Positions 42,300 through 43,444 of a stretch of 43,444 nt of DNA are shown here, one piece after another. The stretch is taken from assembly GCF_025060375.1 (NCBI RefSeq), contig NZ_JANXCG010000039.1, positions 1 to 43,444 of the forward strand, given 5' to 3'. The notes below the pieces were generated by a model. It was not told the DNA's origin. It ran no database searches and saw only the letters and a program-made list of their open reading frames with translations. Origin of the DNA: Meiothermus sp. Its GTDB lineage: Bacteria > Deinococcota > Deinococci > Deinococcales > Thermaceae. How positions within the stretch are numbered: position 1 is the stretch's first letter; the number at the start of each line of letters is the position of its first letter. A program made the position numbers and the translations under genes.

Positions 42300-42340
42300 G
42301 CGGCTCTGAACGACGGCAAGCCGGCCCAGTGGAATTCCGG

Positions 42341-42346
42341 TACAAT
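42341..42346 (+). promoter_or_regulatory. Second candidate -10 for the 116-aa gene
   Basis: TACAAT, about 33 nt before ATG 42379; would give a leader of about 26 nt ending with GGGGTG. No -35. Confidence 0.35.
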
Positions 42347-42378
42347 CTTCTTTGGGTGTTTTGAAAAGCCGGGGTGCC

Positions 42379-42729
42379 ATGAAGCAAGCCGTCCTCATCC
42401 TAAGCTCAGAAAAGATACCGCAGGGCAAACGTCCTGCCACCCCTTCGGAGTGGAACCGGCTCTACCAGGTAGCGGACTGCTATCTAGACCTGGGCCTCCG
42501 GCTCGAGGGCACCCAGCGGGTTTTAGTGGGCCACCTCTTGAGGCCAGAAGGCGCTCCAGGGCTGGGGGAACCGGTCCTCATCACCCTCAAAAAACCCGAT
42601 GGAAGCCAGCTCCAGAAGGAAATAACCCCCAACCTCCCCTTCCAGCTCCCCCTGGAGGAAGGCTGCGGGCTCGAGCTAACCCTGGAGGGCACCACCTACT
42701 GGGTACCCCTACCCCAATCCACTGCGTAA
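42379..42729 (+). CDS. Small protein of unknown function, beta-sandwich-like C-terminus
   Basis: The start is ATG 42379 (GGGGTG 3-8 nt upstream). The 116-residue product has no signal peptide. Its N-terminus (SEWNRLYQVADCYLDLGLRL) and the following VLVGHLLRPEG, PVLITLKKPDG and LELTLEG strands recall the small carboxypeptidase-regulatory-like proteins seen near ECF sigma factors in other bacteria, but this is weak resemblance. The divergent sigma-region-4 gene makes a regulatory role plausible. Followed by a stem-loop (42799-42814) without a T-run. Confidence 0.6.
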   Translation: MKQAVLILSSEKIPQGKRPATPSEWNRLYQVADCYLDLGLRLEGTQRVLVGHLLRPEGAPGLGEPVLITLKKPDGSQLQKEITPNLPFQLPLEEGCGLELTLEGTTYWVPLPQSTA

Positions 42730-42798
42730 CGCCCCACCCCCTTCCCCCTGTTCAAATATCACCGCCTTCCCCTCGGCGCTCCTCTAGGCTAGGGCTGT

Positions 42799-42814
42799 CC
42801 TGCCCCTGGGCAGG
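42799..42814 (+). other. Stem-loop after the 116-aa gene
   Basis: CCTGCCC (42799-42805) and GGGCAGG (42808-42814) form a tight 7-bp hairpin, possibly a terminator or 3' protector. The nearest T-rich stretch is about 17 nt further on (TTGTATTTTT, 42831-42840). Confidence 0.35.
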
Positions 42815-42839
42815 CGCAGAATCGGGCAAATTGTATTTT

Positions 42840-42971
42840 TGCTACATTTTAAACCTGGTGTGGCTAAGAACCCGTGTGGCTTGACTCAACGGGGGGTCTT
42901 ACTTTATTGTCTTGCCCAAGGTTGGAAGGCAGAGCAAAAAGCGCTTCCACACCGTCCAGGAGGGAAAAACT
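42840..42971 (+). promoter_or_regulatory. Promoters and structured leader of the 29-aa peptide gene
   Basis: Two promoters are visible: extended -10 TGC-TACATT (42840-42848), and TTGACT (42881-42886)-16-TTTATT (42903-42908). From the first, the leader contains the direct repeat GTGTGGCT at 42858-42865 and 42874-42881. CCTGG (42854-42858) and TGTGG (42859-42863) can pair with CCAGG (42956-42960) and CCACA (42947-42951). The CCAGG arm overlaps the start of the AGGAGGG ribosome site (42958-42964), so the fold could hide it. Confidence 0.5.
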
Positions 42972-43061
42972 ATGAAGAAGCTCGCTTTTAAGATCCTGAC
43001 CCTGGTCGCCTCCCTTGTCGCCCTGGCCATGGCCGCTGGTGCAGATCTGAACTGGCAGTAA
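42972..43061 (+). CDS. 29-residue exported peptide (pheromone-like precursor)
   Basis: An ATG at 42972 lies 7 nt after AGGAGGG, among the strongest ribosome sites in the window, and the frame is 29 codons long before TAA at 43059-43061. The product starts MKKLAFK, has a hydrophobic core ILTLVASLVALAMA, and ends AAGADLNWQ. It looks like a signal peptide followed by only about eight residues; cleavage after AMA or AMAA would release a short peptide ending in NWQ. An unprocessed membrane-anchored micropeptide or a translated leader is the alternative. It is flanked by its own promoters, a possible SD-masking leader and a hairpin at 43083-43105. A gene for a membrane protein follows 75 nt later. 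Confidence 0.6.
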   Translation: MKKLAFKILTLVASLVALAMAAGADLNWQ

Positions 43062-43082
43062 AAAAGTAACGATTCAACAGGC

Positions 43083-43105
43083 GCGGGTGTGCGAATTCCA
43101 CCCGC
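43083..43105 (+). terminator. Possible weak terminator after the peptide gene
   Basis: GCGGGTG (43083-43089), 9-nt loop, CACCCGC (43099-43105), followed by CTCCTTTGTTG. The T-tract is poor, so read-through into the next gene is possible. Confidence 0.45.
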
Positions 43106-43123
43106 CTCCTTTGTTGCGGGCTG

Positions 43124-43129
43124 TAGACT
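43124..43129 (+). promoter_or_regulatory. -10 of the right-edge membrane protein gene, leaderless geometry
   Basis: TAGACT, 6 nt, GTG 43136; same hexamer and spacing as at 40722-40734. Confidence 0.5.
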
Positions 43130-43135
43130 CGAGGT

Positions 43136-43444
43136 GTGGCCCGCCGCCCTGTGCTTCCACCCGCCCAAGTCCTGGTGTTTATCCTCGGCCTGTTCCTGGG
43201 GTTGGTGGGCCTGCTCTTTGTGCTCGCCCAGCTCCCCAGCCCCAACAGCCACCGCTTCAATGCGCTGGATCTGGTTTTCTGGGGAGCTTTGGTCTTCTTG
43301 GCCAGAAGAACCGCCGTAAACCTTCCCTTCAAAGCTTCAATGTCGCATGTCTTCATCGTCGCCCTGGCCTCGGCGACAATTTTTCCGGCATGGCTCGCGG
43401 CGGCGCTGGTCTTCTCCTTTTCCTTCAACAAAGACCTGGGGAAA
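43136..43444 (+). CDS. N-terminus of a multi-pass membrane protein (cut by window edge)
   Basis: The frame opens with GTG 43136 and stays open for 103 codons to the edge. It has a short basic N-terminus (ARR), then hydrophobic segments at about 11-33 (QVLVFILGLFLGLVGLLFVL), 44-58 (ALDLVFWGALVFLA) and about 69-97 (SHVFIVALASATIFPAWLAA). The arrangement resembles the membrane sensor regions placed before HD-GYP or GGDEF domains in this phylum, but the diagnostic part is outside the window. Its position after the exported peptide makes a peptide-sensing role worth testing. Confidence 0.6.
   Translation, partial: MARRPVLPPAQVLVFILGLFLGLVGLLFVLAQLPSPNSHRFNALDLVFWGALVFLARRTAVNLPFKASMSHVFIVALASATIFPAWLAAALVFSFSFNKDLGK

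Noticed and set aside
41811-42884. 357-codon plus-strand frame across the sigma-region-4 gene
   Set aside because: Pro/Ala-rich shadow of two supported genes.
1-43444. CRISPR arrays, insertion sequences, prophage, toxin-antitoxin or restriction systems
   Set aside because: I looked for regularly spaced repeats, transposase or integrase motifs and defence-type genes and saw none.

Overview
The window is high-GC bacterial chromosome with densely packed genes on both strands. It most resembles the Thermaceae (Deinococcota), probably a Meiothermus-like thermophile; this is inference, not a database match. The grounds are a long-form HflX, rplJ-rplL standing apart from rplKA and rpoBC, TTG and GTG starts, a bacterial deoxyhypusine-synthase homologue, and many genes whose -10 hexamer lies about 6 nt before the start codon (leaderless transcription, common in this phylum). 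I see no insertion sequence, prophage, CRISPR array, tRNA or rRNA gene.

Layout. 1-4430 (minus): two related lipoproteins with Ig/PEGA-like modules and a propeller-like C-terminus, one running off the left edge, then a small membrane protein. 4754-7813 (plus): a probable operon of metallophosphoesterase, holB, ricT and a membrane protein. 7810-13238: hflX, a YdcF-like protein, pgm and lhgO. 13330-18223: a secreted phytase-like esterase, pyrF, and an unusual methyltransferase-TPR-DUF2325 fusion. 18297-24297 (minus): an IclR regulator followed by a TRAP transporter (dctP-dctQ-dctM) and 5-oxoprolinase (pxpA and a pxpB-pxpC fusion), read as a pyroglutamate uptake and cleavage operon with a clear promoter upstream of the regulator. 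24372-26719 (minus): a deoxyhypusine-synthase-like enzyme, a DUF2905 membrane protein and era.

26740-33265: dprA (natural competence), dusA, ispH, a TPR protein and ftsH. 33379-34489 (minus): rplL and rplJ with an L10-type leader and a strong promoter. 34630-40722: a predicted HExxH metallopeptidase, a sugar-dehydrogenase-like lipoprotein, a branched-chain amino-acid-type binding protein, a large G8/beta-helix lipoprotein resembling animal CEMIP/TMEM2, and a small unknown protein. 40837-43444: a DUF4388 protein, a stand-alone sigma-region-4 regulator divergent from a small unknown protein, a 29-residue exported peptide with a structured leader, and the start of a membrane protein cut by the right edge.

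Most worth following up are the 29-aa exported peptide beside a membrane protein, the methyltransferase-TPR-DUF2325 fusion, the CEMIP-like lipoprotein, the pyroglutamate operon, and the leaderless or bidirectional promoter architecture, especially the 20-bp era/dprA gap.
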